A program made the position numbers and the translations under genes. Under the pieces are notes generated by a model. The model had not been told where the DNA came from. It saw nothing but the letters and a program-made list of their open reading frames with translations, and did no database searches. Below are positions 10,822 through 19,460 of a stretch of 64,000 nucleotides of DNA, in pieces (within the stretch, counting starts at the first letter, position 1; every line of letters starts with the position of its first letter). This DNA comes from Imbroritus primus (GTDB lineage: Bacteria > Pseudomonadota > Gammaproteobacteria > Burkholderiales > Burkholderiaceae): NCBI RefSeq assembly GCF_964332355.1, contig NZ_OZ201293.1, forward strand, positions 2,356,001 through 2,420,000, written 5' to 3'.

Positions 10822-11352
10822 ATGAACCAGCCTGTGCCACCCGCCCCGATCCGCCGCCTGCATCACTACGCCTACCGCTGCCGCGATGCCGAGGAAACCC
10901 GGCATTTCTATGAAGACATCCTCGGCCTGCCGCTGTACCACTACATCGAGAACGACTACGTTCCCTCGACCGGCGAGTTCTGTCCCTACACGCATATCTT
11001 CTTCCGGATCGACGACGGCTCTTTCATCGCCTTCTTCGATCTCGGCGACAACGAAGCAGCCGCGCCCTCGCCCAACACGCCGGCGTGGGTCAACCATATC
11101 GCCTTCATGGTGGATGATCTGCCTGCACTCCAGGCCGTCAAGCAGCGGCTCGAGCAGCATGGCATCGAAGTCCTCGGCCCCACCGACCATCGCGTCTTCC
11201 AGTCGATCTACTTCTTCGACCCCAACGGCATCCGCCTCGAACTGACGGCAATGACCGTACCGGATGCGCAGATGCAGGCCGAATCCGCCGGGGTGCGCGA
11301 ACGTCTCGACGCCTGGACCCTGAAGAAGAAAGCGCGCCTCGGTACGCGTTGA
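10822..11352 (+). CDS. VOC (glyoxalase/dioxygenase superfamily) protein
   Basis: A 176-residue single-chain vicinal-oxygen-chelate protein. It opens with RRLHHYAYRCRDAEETRHFYEDILGLPL (a metal-site His and the first beta-alpha-beta-beta-beta unit). The second unit has WVNHIAFMVDDLPAL and ends with the metal-ligand region SIYFFDPNGIRLELTA. Members include glyoxalases and extradiol dioxygenases; the reaction cannot be assigned. GGAGAGCGCC precedes the ATG. It lies 55 bp before the dehydrogenase gene on the same strand, so the two may form a small operon. Confidence 0.85.
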   Translation: MNQPVPPAPIRRLHHYAYRCRDAEETRHFYEDILGLPLYHYIENDYVPSTGEFCPYTHIFFRIDDGSFIAFFDLGDNEAAAPSPNTPAWVNHIAFMVDDLPALQAVKQRLEQHGIEVLGPTDHRVFQSIYFFDPNGIRLELTAMTVPDAQMQAESAGVRERLDAWTLKKKARLGTR

Positions 11353-11407
11353 AACCGCATCTGGTGCACTACCTCACTACATCAACATCCCTCCACGAGC
11401 TTTCCGC

Positions 11408-12289
11408 ATGACGACTCTCGCATTCATCGGTTTTGGCGCCATGGGCCGCCCCATGGTGCGCCACCTGCTGGCCGCCGGACACCACATCAACGTCTCCGTC
11501 CGCCGCCCGGAAGCGGCCGATGCCGTCAGGGCGCTCGGCGCGCAGCCATGCAGCTCGCCTGCCGAAGCTGCCCGCGATGCGGACGTGGTGTTCACCAATG
11601 TCACCTCGACCGCCGATGTGGAAGACGTCCTGCTCGGCGCACACGGCGTCATCCACGGCGCGCGGCCCGGCACGCTCTGCATCGACCACAGCACCATCTC
11701 GCCCGTCGCCACGCGGGACATCGCCAAACGCCTGCAGGCTGCCGGCCTGCGCTTTCTCGATGCCCCGGTGTCCGGCGGCGCCGCCGGCGCGGAAGCGGCC
11801 ACGCTCACCATCATGGTCGGCGGCGACAGCGCCGACCTGGAACAGGCGCGCCCGCTGCTGGAACGCCTCGGCAAGACCATCGCCCATGTCGGCGCTGCCG
11901 GCAGCGGCCAAGTCGCCAAGGCCTGCAACCAGATCGTGCAGGTCACCACCATTCAGGGCATCGCCGAAGCCATGCTGTTCGCCACCAGCCAGGGCACCGA
12001 TCCGCAGAAGATCCTCGATGCCATCGCCACCGGTTTCGCCGGCAGCCGCATGCTCGACCTGATGGGCCCGAAGATGGCGCAGCGCGACTTCAAGGCCGGC
12101 ATCGAAGCGCGCCTGCATGAAAAGGATTTCGGCCTGGTACGCGAAGTGGCCCGAGAACAGCATCTGTACATGCCGGCGATGGAAGCGGTGGCCGCGCAGC
12201 TACGCACTCTGGTGGAGCAAGGACGCGGGCGCGATGACACCTCGTCGTTGCTGCCGGTGCTGGAGAGTCAGCAGCCAACGAAGAGATAG
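11408..12289 (+). CDS. NAD(P)-dependent beta-hydroxyacid dehydrogenase (GlxR/HIBADH family)
   Basis: A 293-residue beta-hydroxyacid dehydrogenase. The N-terminal Rossmann loop is LAFIGFGAMGRPMVRHLL. The substrate-binding signature FLDAPVSGGAAGAEAATLTIMVGG follows, and the catalytic lysine lies in GSGQVAKACNQIV. It probably reduces tartronate semialdehyde or a related 3-oxoacid. The last ~55 codons are copied in degenerate form about 410 bp downstream (see the pseudogene at 12492). Confidence 0.9.
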   Translation: MTTLAFIGFGAMGRPMVRHLLAAGHHINVSVRRPEAADAVRALGAQPCSSPAEAARDADVVFTNVTSTADVEDVLLGAHGVIHGARPGTLCIDHSTISPVATRDIAKRLQAAGLRFLDAPVSGGAAGAEAATLTIMVGGDSADLEQARPLLERLGKTIAHVGAAGSGQVAKACNQIVQVTTIQGIAEAMLFATSQGTDPQKILDAIATGFAGSRMLDLMGPKMAQRDFKAGIEARLHEKDFGLVREVAREQHLYMPAMEAVAAQLRTLVEQGRGRDDTSSLLPVLESQQPTKR

Positions 12290-12491
12290 GCGCCCGCCAG
12301 CATTCCGACGCGCGGACAGCAACGATGGAACATGCCCAGCATTCCGACAACGTCCGTGCGGCTGTTGCGCAAGAGATCCGATCGACTGCGCTGATCCAGT
12401 GCCATGCAAGGGCGTGGATAAACCTGTTGGTGTGCAACCCTGAGTATTGCCCCTTGTCGCCATGAACAACCCGGCAATTGAGCACCGGTGG

Positions 12492-12650
12492 TACAACGCG
12501 ATCTCAAGGGTGGCATCACAGCCCCTGCATGAAAAGATTCGGCCTGATACGCGTAGTGCCACGAGCTGAGCATCTGCACATGCCGGCGATGGAAGCGGTG
12601 GCCGTGCAGCTGCGCACACTGGTGAAACAGGAACGCGGGCGCCGACACCT
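12492..12650 (+). pseudogene. Degenerate duplicate of the 3' end of the upstream dehydrogenase gene
   Basis: This stretch closely matches 12078-12236 at the 3' end of the GlxR-like gene. Both contain the block ATGCCGGCGATGGAAGCGG and encode a MPAMEAVA-QLRTLV peptide; the flanking LHEKDFGLVRE of the parent is present but frameshifted here by small deletions. The rest of the 12290-12910 gap has no supported gene. It is therefore a gene remnant left by a partial duplication, or the scar of an event that also brought in the next gene. Confidence 0.75.
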
Positions 12651-12910
12651 CATCTACATCGGATACACCGGCGTCCACCGATGTACCGAGAACTATCGCA
12701 TAAGGCGGCAAAGTGTCGCACAGCTCAAATCGGGAGACCATTCGCCTTAAGGACATGGCATTTCAGGCGAGGCGCCAGTACGCCGGGCTTAACCGCGCCC
12801 ACCGAAAACTAACTAAAACACTGCAAAACACAGTAACAGCCGCGTAACAGTACGCTATGGCATACCGTATTGTGATGGGCAATATCAGCCATCACCATCG
12901 GAAATGCATC

Positions 12911-14548
12911 ATGCTCAAAACGTTGCGTCATCACTTTTCAAGCGGTGCGACATCGCCGTCAATTGCGCACTCTGCAAGCACGCCAGCTCATCCAGCGACC
13001 ACTGAGCCACGCGTTCGCCGTTCGCCAGCACCCCGCTTTCGTCCGACCCGCTGGGACGCCAAACAGATTCGGGCGCTAGCAGGCAAGAAAATTCTATGGA
13101 ATGAAGCCTACCCTGGCATCTACCTACGTGCGCATCATCGAGATAGCAATGGCGATTTTCTGAAAATGGTATCCGACAGGTTGAATCGCCTCGCAGCAAC
13201 GACTGAGGGCCATGCGCTTCTGGCGGGGATCTCGGCAGCACACCTTGCTCATCCCGCCATCGAGTTGCAAATACTGCCTCTTGAGTGCGATTTCTATGCC
13301 CCGCCCAGAAACGAGCACGATGCATACTATTGGCAGCGAGTGCGAGGCGGAAATGGACGTCACTATGGTGGGAGAATCTATATCAACGTATTTAGATTCA
13401 AAACAGATACGCTGTGCGATGTCGAACAAGTTCTGTGTCACGAACTTAACCATGCATACGTGGATCTCTGGCCCCGGTTTTTCACGATGGATGGTGACGC
13501 ATGCGCTGCGCATGATCGCGGGGTATGGGCGAATGAGGAATTTTACGTAATGGGAGCCGGAAACCATATGGGGAAGGCGCCAATGAGCCAGCTTCGCAAT
13601 ACGTTGCTGGAAGGACGCAGGCTACAACTTGGATATGGTGAAAACCTAGGGTACGACATCCCGACCCCTGATGAACGTAATAGCGGCGACGAAGCGATCT
13701 TTCCGGCCCCGCTGAACAGTCCGACGAACAATACAGTTCATTTTGTGAAAACGTCACAAAACAGCCAGGATGAAAAGGAACGTGAGGCAGATCATCGTTT
13801 CTTCACTGATCAACTCACCTTACTCGCGACCTGCTCTGCAACGATAGGGAGCCATGCAGAATCGCTTATGAAATCGGATGCGGTGGCAACAGACGGCATC
13901 ACGGAAGTGCTGGCCCCTGCGGCGTTTTCCAACGATATAGGCGCCTCGAGTTTTGATCCACGGATGATGCCAACATTGCGCGACAAACACCGGGCACAAG
14001 AAACCATATTCCGCGAGGCGATTCATCTGGCTCAAGCAAACCGCTATTCCGCGGCTCATCGGCTGGTCAAGTTTTTTCCTGCCGATATGCTCTCACACCT
14101 TGATCATGCTGGCCATCGGCGCATCGAGGTGGATACGGTCAAGCGACTGATTGGAACACGTTATGCTGAAAGTGTTGAAAAGCAGCTGGCCAATATTCGA
14201 ATCAACGACATGCTGGCTGCATACCAATCTTACGTCGACTTGTATGCGCTCGCCGCGAAATCGAAGAAACCACTTATGCGCAACGGACGGGAAGAGTTAC
14301 GCACTCCCCAGGAATATATCCGTGATCTGGATGCCCATTTCGAGGAGATCTGGTGCAACGCAATGAAACCTGTAGCTCGCAATACACAGTCATACCGTAA
14401 TCTGGATTTCGAGCGAAATCTGTTCGATGTTGGCGCAAAAAAACTGGCGGAGTTGTTCTACTATCGGCAAGACCGGTCGGAAAGAGTCTCAGCGTACATG
14501 GAAGTGCTGGCGCGCACGCCGAGTTCCGTTTTTCAGCAGACAACCTGA
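12911..14548 (+). CDS. Putative HELNH zinc metalloprotease, NleD/M91-like, possibly a secreted effector
   Basis: A 545-residue protein of unknown specificity. Residues about 160-185 read CDVEQVLCHELNHAYVDLW, an HExxH zincin site followed by Ala as in the M91 (NleD/HopH1-like) type III effector proteases (HELxHA). The first 60 residues are rich in Ser, Thr, Pro and His with no signal peptide or membrane helix, as in type III substrates. A downstream ANEEFYVMGAG segment may supply the third ligand. The C-terminal half (about 330-545) is alpha-rich and matches nothing I recognise. Codon use is visibly more AT-rich than its neighbours, and the gene lies between a gene remnant and tRNA-Leu, suggesting transfer. 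The ATG at 12911 is chosen; one at 12857 is the alternative. Confidence 0.6.
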   Translation: MLKTLRHHFSSGATSPSIAHSASTPAHPATTEPRVRRSPAPRFRPTRWDAKQIRALAGKKILWNEAYPGIYLRAHHRDSNGDFLKMVSDRLNRLAATTEGHALLAGISAAHLAHPAIELQILPLECDFYAPPRNEHDAYYWQRVRGGNGRHYGGRIYINVFRFKTDTLCDVEQVLCHELNHAYVDLWPRFFTMDGDACAAHDRGVWANEEFYVMGAGNHMGKAPMSQLRNTLLEGRRLQLGYGENLGYDIPTPDERNSGDEAIFPAPLNSPTNNTVHFVKTSQNSQDEKEREADHRFFTDQLTLLATCSATIGSHAESLMKSDAVATDGITEVLAPAAFSNDIGASSFDPRMMPTLRDKHRAQETIFREAIHLAQANRYSAAHRLVKFFPADMLSHLDHAGHRRIEVDTVKRLIGTRYAESVEKQLANIRINDMLAAYQSYVDLYALAAKSKKPLMRNGREELRTPQEYIRDLDAHFEEIWCNAMKPVARNTQSYRNLDFERNLFDVGAKKLAELFYYRQDRSERVSAYMEVLARTPSSVFQQTT

Positions 14549-14651
14549 CCATGCTCGCACAGTGCCCGTAGGGCCAGCGCGCTATATGGTGCATTGTCTG
14601 GACCTATAAATTCCGGCATAATGCCGAACTTCGCCCACGCGGCGAAATACT

Positions 14652-14736
14652 GCCCGAGTGGTGAAATTGGTAGACGCAGGGGACTCAAAATCCCCCGCCG
14701 CAAGGCGTGCCGGTTCGATTCCGGCCTCGGGCACCA
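14652..14736 (+). tRNA. tRNA-Leu (anticodon CAA)
   Basis: 85 nt including an encoded CCA. The acceptor arms GCCCGAG (14652-14658) and CTCGGGC (14726-14732) pair fully, with A73 as discriminator, as leucine tRNAs require. The anticodon stem GGGGA/TCCCC encloses the loop CTCAAAA, giving anticodon CAA. A long variable arm (CGCCGCAAGGCG) marks the class II tRNA, and GGTTCGATTCC is the T-arm. No integrase or att-like repeat of its 3' end is seen nearby. Confidence 0.97.
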
Positions 14737-14807
14737 TCAGATTCTACGAGCCGTTTTTCTGGCCCGGCATACCGGCGCCCCGCCCGGGGCGCGGCACACC
14801 TCCAAAA

Positions 14808-15590
14808 TTACAGCGGCGGCAGACTATGCCCCCGGCTCGCACGACGCGAATAGTAGGCGAACGTCACCTCCATGCGCTTGGGCGTGCTGACCCAGCGTTG
14901 GGCTTCACGGCCCAGTTCCGGATCGATCGGCTGGATCTCGCCGGCTGCCATGGCGAGCAGTTGCAGACGCGCGGCGCGCTCGAACATCACGCCGAGCACA
15001 CAGGCTTCCTCGACCGTGGACCCTGTCACGAGCAAACCATGGTGTGACAGCAGGATGGCTTTCTTGTCGCCGATGGCTTTCGAGATAATCTCGCCTTCTT
15101 CGTTGCCAACCGGAATGCCCGGCCATTTCGGCAGAAAGGCGCACTGGTCGTACAGCACGCATGCATCCATGTGCGAGACGATCAACGGGACTTCCAGCAT
15201 CGCCAGTGCGGAGACGTGCGGTGCGTGCGAATGCACGATGCAGTTGACGTCGGGACGCGCACGATACAGCCACGAGTGAAAGCGGTTTGCCGGGTTGGGC
15301 ATGCCGGTACCTTCGAGCACCTGCAGGTCATCGTTCACCAGCAACAGATTGTCGGCATTGATTTCGTCGAAGCCGAGGCCAAGGCGCTGGGTCCAGTAGG
15401 TGCCCGGTTTCTCTGCGCGTGCCGTGATCTGGCCGGAGAGGCCAGAGTCGTGGCCGAAGGCGAAGAGGATGCGGCACGTTTCTGCCACGGCTTCGCGCAG
15501 CGGCATTTTTTCTGCGGCGAGCTGCGACTGCATCTGCTGCAGTGACGAGGCAACGATCTCGTCTTTCTTGAGGTGCATGGTGTCAGCCAT
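14808..15590 (-). CDS. Class II aldolase/adducin family protein
   Basis: A 260-residue zinc-dependent class II aldolase-like protein. Metal ligands appear in NCIVHSHAPHVSALAML (His-x-His) and LLSHHGLLVTGSTVEEACVL. This family includes fuculose-phosphate aldolase, ribulose-phosphate epimerase and decarboxylases; the substrate is unknown. AAGGAG lies before the ATG at 15590, which decides the start over a frame extending upstream. It is 56 bp from the tail... of the Bug receptor gene region, on the same strand and downstream of that gene, so the receptor may deliver its substrate. Confidence 0.87.
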   Translation of the reverse strand: MADTMHLKKDEIVASSLQQMQSQLAAEKMPLREAVAETCRILFAFGHDSGLSGQITARAEKPGTYWTQRLGLGFDEINADNLLLVNDDLQVLEGTGMPNPANRFHSWLYRARPDVNCIVHSHAPHVSALAMLEVPLIVSHMDACVLYDQCAFLPKWPGIPVGNEEGEIISKAIGDKKAILLSHHGLLVTGSTVEEACVLGVMFERAARLQLLAMAAGEIQPIDPELGREAQRWVSTPKRMEVTFAYYSRRASRGHSLPPL

Positions 15591-15666
15591 GTCGGTACTC
15601 CTTGAGTGGTCTTGCAATGCCGGGGGCGCAACGAGGGCGCCCACCCGGCTGTGATTCTCGATATCG

Positions 15667-16644
15667 TTACTTGGCGCCCTGCTTCAGCAAACCGGCCCAG
15701 CGCTTGTCTTCGGTGGCGATCAGCTTGCGGAATCCGTCCGGTGTCGATGCCATGACTTCCGTCCCTTGCGCTTGCAACGTTGCCTTGAATTCCGGATCGG
15801 CCAGCGCCTTGCCAATCGCGCCGTTCAGTTGCTTGACGATGGCTGGCGACACGCCGGCCGGTCCCACCACGCCGGAGATCGAACCAGACACCAGCTTCGG
15901 GAAACCAAGTTCAGCGGTCGATGGCAGATCAGGGGCTGTCGGCACGCGCTGAGGATTGGCGATGGCGAGCGCTCGCAATTTTCCAGACATCACGAACGGC
16001 ATCACTTGCGGCGACCCTTCGAAGGTCATGTCGACCTGTCCTGAAACCACATTACTGACGGATTCGGCACCGCTCTTGAACGGAATATGCAGGAAACTGA
16101 CCTTGGCGGTGTCCTGCAGGATGCGCATTCCCTGGTACGGCGAGCTACCGACACCGGCCGTCGAGAAGCTGACGGATTCCGGCTTGGCCTGCGCCAGCTT
16201 GACCAGTTCGGCCAAGGTCTTGGCCTGGACATTCGCACCTACGGCGATGACGTGCGGTGTAGATGCGACCGTTGAAATATAGGTGAAATCCTTGGCGCTA
16301 TCGAAACGTACCTGCATGTCGGTATGCGGATTCACCGCCAGCACACCGACGGTGGCAAACAGCAGCGTGTAGCCATCTGGCTGGGCACGCTTCACGTACT
16401 CCGCGGCAATGTTGCCGCCTGCGCCCGGACGATTTTCAATGACCACGGATTGCTTGAGTTGTTCCGACAGCGCCTTGCCGGTGGCTCGCGCCACCAGGTC
16501 AGTAATACCGCCCGCGCCGAAGGGCACGACCAGCGTGATCGGACGCTCGGGATAGGCAGCCGCGGCAGGGCCGGCGCCCACGAGGGTGAGCAGTGTCACA
16601 GCCGCTGCAAGTTGGGGAAATGGCAGGGGAAATGGTAGACGCAT
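15667..16644 (-). CDS. Bug-family (TctC-like) tripartite tricarboxylate transporter receptor
   Basis: A 325-residue periplasmic binding protein. The signal peptide MRLPFPLPF...AAAVTLLTLVGAGPAAAA is followed by YPERPITLVVPFGAGGITDLVARA, the standard Bug N-terminus, and later IENRPGAGGNIAAEYVKRA. Bug proteins bind carboxylates with high affinity; no tctA/tctB membrane genes are nearby, as is common in Burkholderiales. CAGGAG is placed before the ATG at 16644. It leads the aldolase gene and faces an XRE-cupin regulator across a dyad-rich gap. Confidence 0.9.
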   Translation of the reverse strand: MRLPFPLPFPQLAAAVTLLTLVGAGPAAAAYPERPITLVVPFGAGGITDLVARATGKALSEQLKQSVVIENRPGAGGNIAAEYVKRAQPDGYTLLFATVGVLAVNPHTDMQVRFDSAKDFTYISTVASTPHVIAVGANVQAKTLAELVKLAQAKPESVSFSTAGVGSSPYQGMRILQDTAKVSFLHIPFKSGAESVSNVVSGQVDMTFEGSPQVMPFVMSGKLRALAIANPQRVPTAPDLPSTAELGFPKLVSGSISGVVGPAGVSPAIVKQLNGAIGKALADPEFKATLQAQGTEVMASTPDGFRKLIATEDKRWAGLLKQGAK

Positions 16645-16706
16645 TGGGCACGCTCCTGGACAGGTGACGGGGGCACAGCGATCAATCGAATCGCCAAAGA
16701 AACAAC

Positions 16707-16733
16707 GGTGTCGATAATGACACCTTTGTGTCC
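16707..16733. promoter_or_regulatory. Operator-like array of GGTGTC half-sites
   Basis: Between the divergent Bug receptor and XRE-cupin genes are GGTGTC (16707-16712), GACACC (16719-16724) and GTGTCC (16728-16733). The first two form a perfect dyad with a 6-base spacer, and the second and third form an overlapping dyad. The position suggests the binding site of the adjacent XRE-cupin regulator. Confidence 0.5.
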
Positions 16734-16847
16734 TAAAGGCAACGAGATTGTCATGTGCTTCCGGGACCATTAGAATGAGGCGTGCCGCAAGTGCATCCGG
16801 GTTGTACTTTTGTCCCAGGAGAAGCGGCATGCCAACCCGCTATTTCG

Positions 16848-17441
16848 ATGACCAAAGCCACTCCGCTCAGCGCCAACCCAATCGCCGACAGGCTCGCCGA
16901 ACACCGCAAGCTGAACGGCCTGACCCTTGAGGAACTGGCCCGGCGCGCATCGCTGACCAAGAGCTATCTGTCGAAACTGGAACGCGGACTGTCGTCCCCG
17001 ACGATTGCCACGGTACTGAAGCTGGCGGAAGCGTTGGGTGTAACCGTCGATCAGTTGATCACCCCGCGACGCCAGGAAAGCGAGATCCTGCACGTGAAGG
17101 CGACCGACCGCGTGCCGTTCAGCCGCTCGGCCGAGCGGCCAGGATACACATACGAAGCCATCGCCACCGAGCGCGCGGACAAATCCATGATGCCGTTCAT
17201 CATGATGCCGCCATTCGCAATCAAGGACGGCCCGATGTCGAGCCACACGGGGGAGGAACTGATCTTTGTCGTGTCTGGTGAGATGGAAGTGGTGTTCGAA
17301 GACCGGACCATCCATATGGTCGCAGGCGATTCGCTGTACTTCAACGCATCGATTCCGCACCGCTCGCGTTCGCTCGGCAAGACACAGGCGCAAGCGCTTG
17401 TCGTAGTCAGCCGCCCCAAGACATCGACCGACGCGGCCTAG
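16848..17441 (+). CDS. XRE-family regulator with C-terminal cupin sensor domain
   Basis: A 197-residue two-domain regulator. The helix-turn-helix occupies about residues 10-65 (KLNGLTLEELARRASLTKSY, then SKLERGLSSPTIATVLKLAE). A cupin at about 105-190 includes SSHTGEELIFVVSGEMEVVF and GDSLYFNASIPHRSRSL. Such proteins sense small carboxylates or amines and control adjacent catabolic genes, here probably the divergent Bug-aldolase pair. The start is uncertain: the best Shine-Dalgarno (AGGAGAA, 16817-16823) serves an out-of-frame ATG at 16829, while the in-frame ATG at 16848 has a poor one. Confidence 0.87.
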   Translation: MTKATPLSANPIADRLAEHRKLNGLTLEELARRASLTKSYLSKLERGLSSPTIATVLKLAEALGVTVDQLITPRRQESEILHVKATDRVPFSRSAERPGYTYEAIATERADKSMMPFIMMPPFAIKDGPMSSHTGEELIFVVSGEMEVVFEDRTIHMVAGDSLYFNASIPHRSRSLGKTQAQALVVVSRPKTSTDAA

Positions 17442-17483
17442 GCGCACCGGTTTGCGGGCAGGCTTGCCGAGAGCCGTCGACAG

Positions 17484-18236
17484 CTAGCGCTCGGCAGGCT
17501 CGTCGCCAGAAGCGCCAAGCCCAAAACCCATGGCGCCCATGCCGGCACCCATTGCCGCACCGCCTCCTCTCCCTCCACCACCGCCGCCGCCACGGCCGCC
17601 CTCCTGTCCGCCGGCGTTGCGCGCGCCCTGATTGCCACCCTTGCCCGATGCGTTGGCGGGTCGCGTCGGCCCTTGGCTGGGAATGGCCAGATCAGGTGGA
17701 ACTGGATCGAGATCAAGCACGCGGCGGATGAAATCACGCAGCGATACCACCAGCGCATCCGTGCGAATCGCCCGGCCGGCGGCAAGATCGCTCGCGGCAT
17801 TGGCCGCGAGACGGACCTGTTCCTCGGTGCCGAGCAGGATCACATCTGACAGCGCCGCCTCGACAGCATCGCGCACGCGACGCGCACGGTCACTGCCCGC
17901 ATGGGGATCGACCGCCATGCCGGATGGCGGCGGCAATGTCGCAGGCGACTCAGCGGAAACATCGCCCTCTTCGGCACGCGCGGACGCGACCTGCCGCAGG
18001 CGCATATCGCGCAAGTGAGTCGGGTCGACCGACAGGTTGCCGGTGAAAGAACCGCCGAGCACCTTGTAGGCGGCGATCAGCGTGCGCAGCCGCTCGTTGA
18101 TCTGGCGATTCTCGCGCTCGCGCCGCTGCTGCACGGTCTGCATGATCAGCAGCCGGATGCCGACGCCAATCAGGGTGATCACCGCCAGCCCCAGCAGCGT
18201 GGTCAGCAAGGTCTGCCACGAAGAGAAATCGAGCAT
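17484..18236 (-). CDS. Membrane-anchored protein with Gly-rich tail, function unknown
   Basis: A 250-residue protein starting MLDFSSWQTLLTTLLGLAVI with one N-terminal membrane helix. A predicted coiled stretch, QQRRERENRQINERLRTLIA, follows, then an alpha-rich region with VRDAVEAALSDVILLGTEEQ. The C-terminus is low complexity: a run of Gly/Arg/Gln, then GAGMGAMGFGLGASGDE. I do not recognise the family. The ATG at 18236 is selected because it places the hydrophobic helix at the N-terminus; a longer frame starts at 18386. It is convergent with the XRE-cupin gene and divergent from the Bug gene at 18465. Confidence 0.65.
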   Translation of the reverse strand: MLDFSSWQTLLTTLLGLAVITLIGVGIRLLIMQTVQQRRERENRQINERLRTLIAAYKVLGGSFTGNLSVDPTHLRDMRLRQVASARAEEGDVSAESPATLPPPSGMAVDPHAGSDRARRVRDAVEAALSDVILLGTEEQVRLAANAASDLAAGRAIRTDALVVSLRDFIRRVLDLDPVPPDLAIPSQGPTRPANASGKGGNQGARNAGGQEGGRGGGGGGGRGGGAAMGAGMGAMGFGLGASGDEPAER

Positions 18237-18464
18237 GCGCACGCGGTGCCTCCGTCCGTCCAATGCAGGCATCTTGCCAGAAAACACCAGCCGCTCGCTG
18301 ATCACGGACAACACTTCCGCTTCCCCGCCATTCCAGAATGGACTGGATGCATGAGCGATTGTCGTTTGTGCCGCGCGCGGCCTCAACCGTATGATGCAGT
18401 GGCCCGACTGCGCTGGCGGCGTTCTACGCCCCCGCAGCCATCAGACAGATAAGGAGACCCTGCC

Positions 18465-19442
18465 ATGAAGTTCACGCCCCGGTTCCGCGCCCTGTGCGGT
18501 GCGCTTGCGTGTGTTGCCATGACCGGCGCCGCAACGGCCCAGTCCCAGAATTACCCTGCCGAGCCGATCAAGCTGATCGTGGCGTTTGCGCCGGGCGGCA
18601 TCACCGATTCCATCACCCGGCTGGTCGCTGCCGAAATGGGCAAGCTGCTCAAGCAGAACGTGATCGTCGACAACCGCCCGGGCGCAGGCGGCCAGGTTGG
18701 CACGGAGTATGTGAAACGCCTGCCGCCAGATGGCTACTCGCTGCTCGTCGCAGCCTCCGGCTATGCCATGGCGCCGGCACAGAAGCCGGTTGGCTATGAT
18801 CCCGAGAGTGATTTCGAGCCGGTGGCCCTGCTTGGCAGCGCTCCGAATGTGCTGGTCGTCCATCCGTCCGTGCCCGTCAATGATGTAAAGGGCCTGGTCG
18901 CATACAGCAAGTCGCAGGGCGGGCTGCCGTACGCGTCCGCCGGCACCGGTGGCGCCAATCACCTCGCGGGCGTGATCCTGCAGGACATGAGCGGCGCCAA
19001 GCTCGTGCACGTTCCGTACAAAGGTGCAGCGCCCGCCGCCACCGACCTGATCGCCGGTTCGGCGCCGTCCGGCTTCATCGACCTCATGACCATCAAGCCG
19101 CACATCGACTCCGGCAAAGCCAGGGCCATTGCCCTGACAAGCGCCACGCGCAGCCCGCTGCTGCCGAAACTGCCGACCATCGCCGAATCCGGCTACCCCG
19201 GCTACGACGTGTCGGTGTGGATGGGCGTATTCGCGCCAGCCAAGACGCCGCCGCAGATCGTCCAGAAATTGAACGAGGCCATTCGCACGGTGCTCAAGCA
19301 GCCGGACGTCCATGCCCGCCTGGTCGCCAACGGCATCGAAACGCAACCGAACATGACCGCCGACGGCTTTCGCAAGTATGTGAAGGCCGACCTGATCCGC
19401 TGGAAGCAGGTCACCGAAAAAACCGGCATCAAGTTCGACTAG
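18465..19442 (+). CDS. Bug-family (TctC-like) solute-binding receptor
   Basis: A 325-residue periplasmic receptor. The signal peptide ends at about TGAATAQSQ, followed by NYPAEPIKLIVAFAPGGITDSI and VDNRPGAGGQVGTEYVKRL, both family signatures. It is the first gene of a forward cluster with a bicupin protein (18 bp later), rubredoxin and a rubredoxin-reductase-like flavoprotein. That suggests it captures the carboxylate that this cluster oxidises. TAAGGAGA precedes the ATG. Confidence 0.9.
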   Translation: MKFTPRFRALCGALACVAMTGAATAQSQNYPAEPIKLIVAFAPGGITDSITRLVAAEMGKLLKQNVIVDNRPGAGGQVGTEYVKRLPPDGYSLLVAASGYAMAPAQKPVGYDPESDFEPVALLGSAPNVLVVHPSVPVNDVKGLVAYSKSQGGLPYASAGTGGANHLAGVILQDMSGAKLVHVPYKGAAPAATDLIAGSAPSGFIDLMTIKPHIDSGKARAIALTSATRSPLLPKLPTIAESGYPGYDVSVWMGVFAPAKTPPQIVQKLNEAIRTVLKQPDVHARLVANGIETQPNMTADGFRKYVKADLIRWKQVTEKTGIKFD

Positions 19443-19460
19443 ACGCACAGGACGAGCATC

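Noticed and set aside
12741..12765. A possible hrpII/PIP-like TTCG box upstream of the effector-like gene
   Set aside because: TTCGC at 12741-12745 lacks a second TTCG(C) at the needed spacing; the partner position reads TTTCA, so it does not meet the TTCG-N16-TTCG or TTCGB-N15-TTCGB rule.
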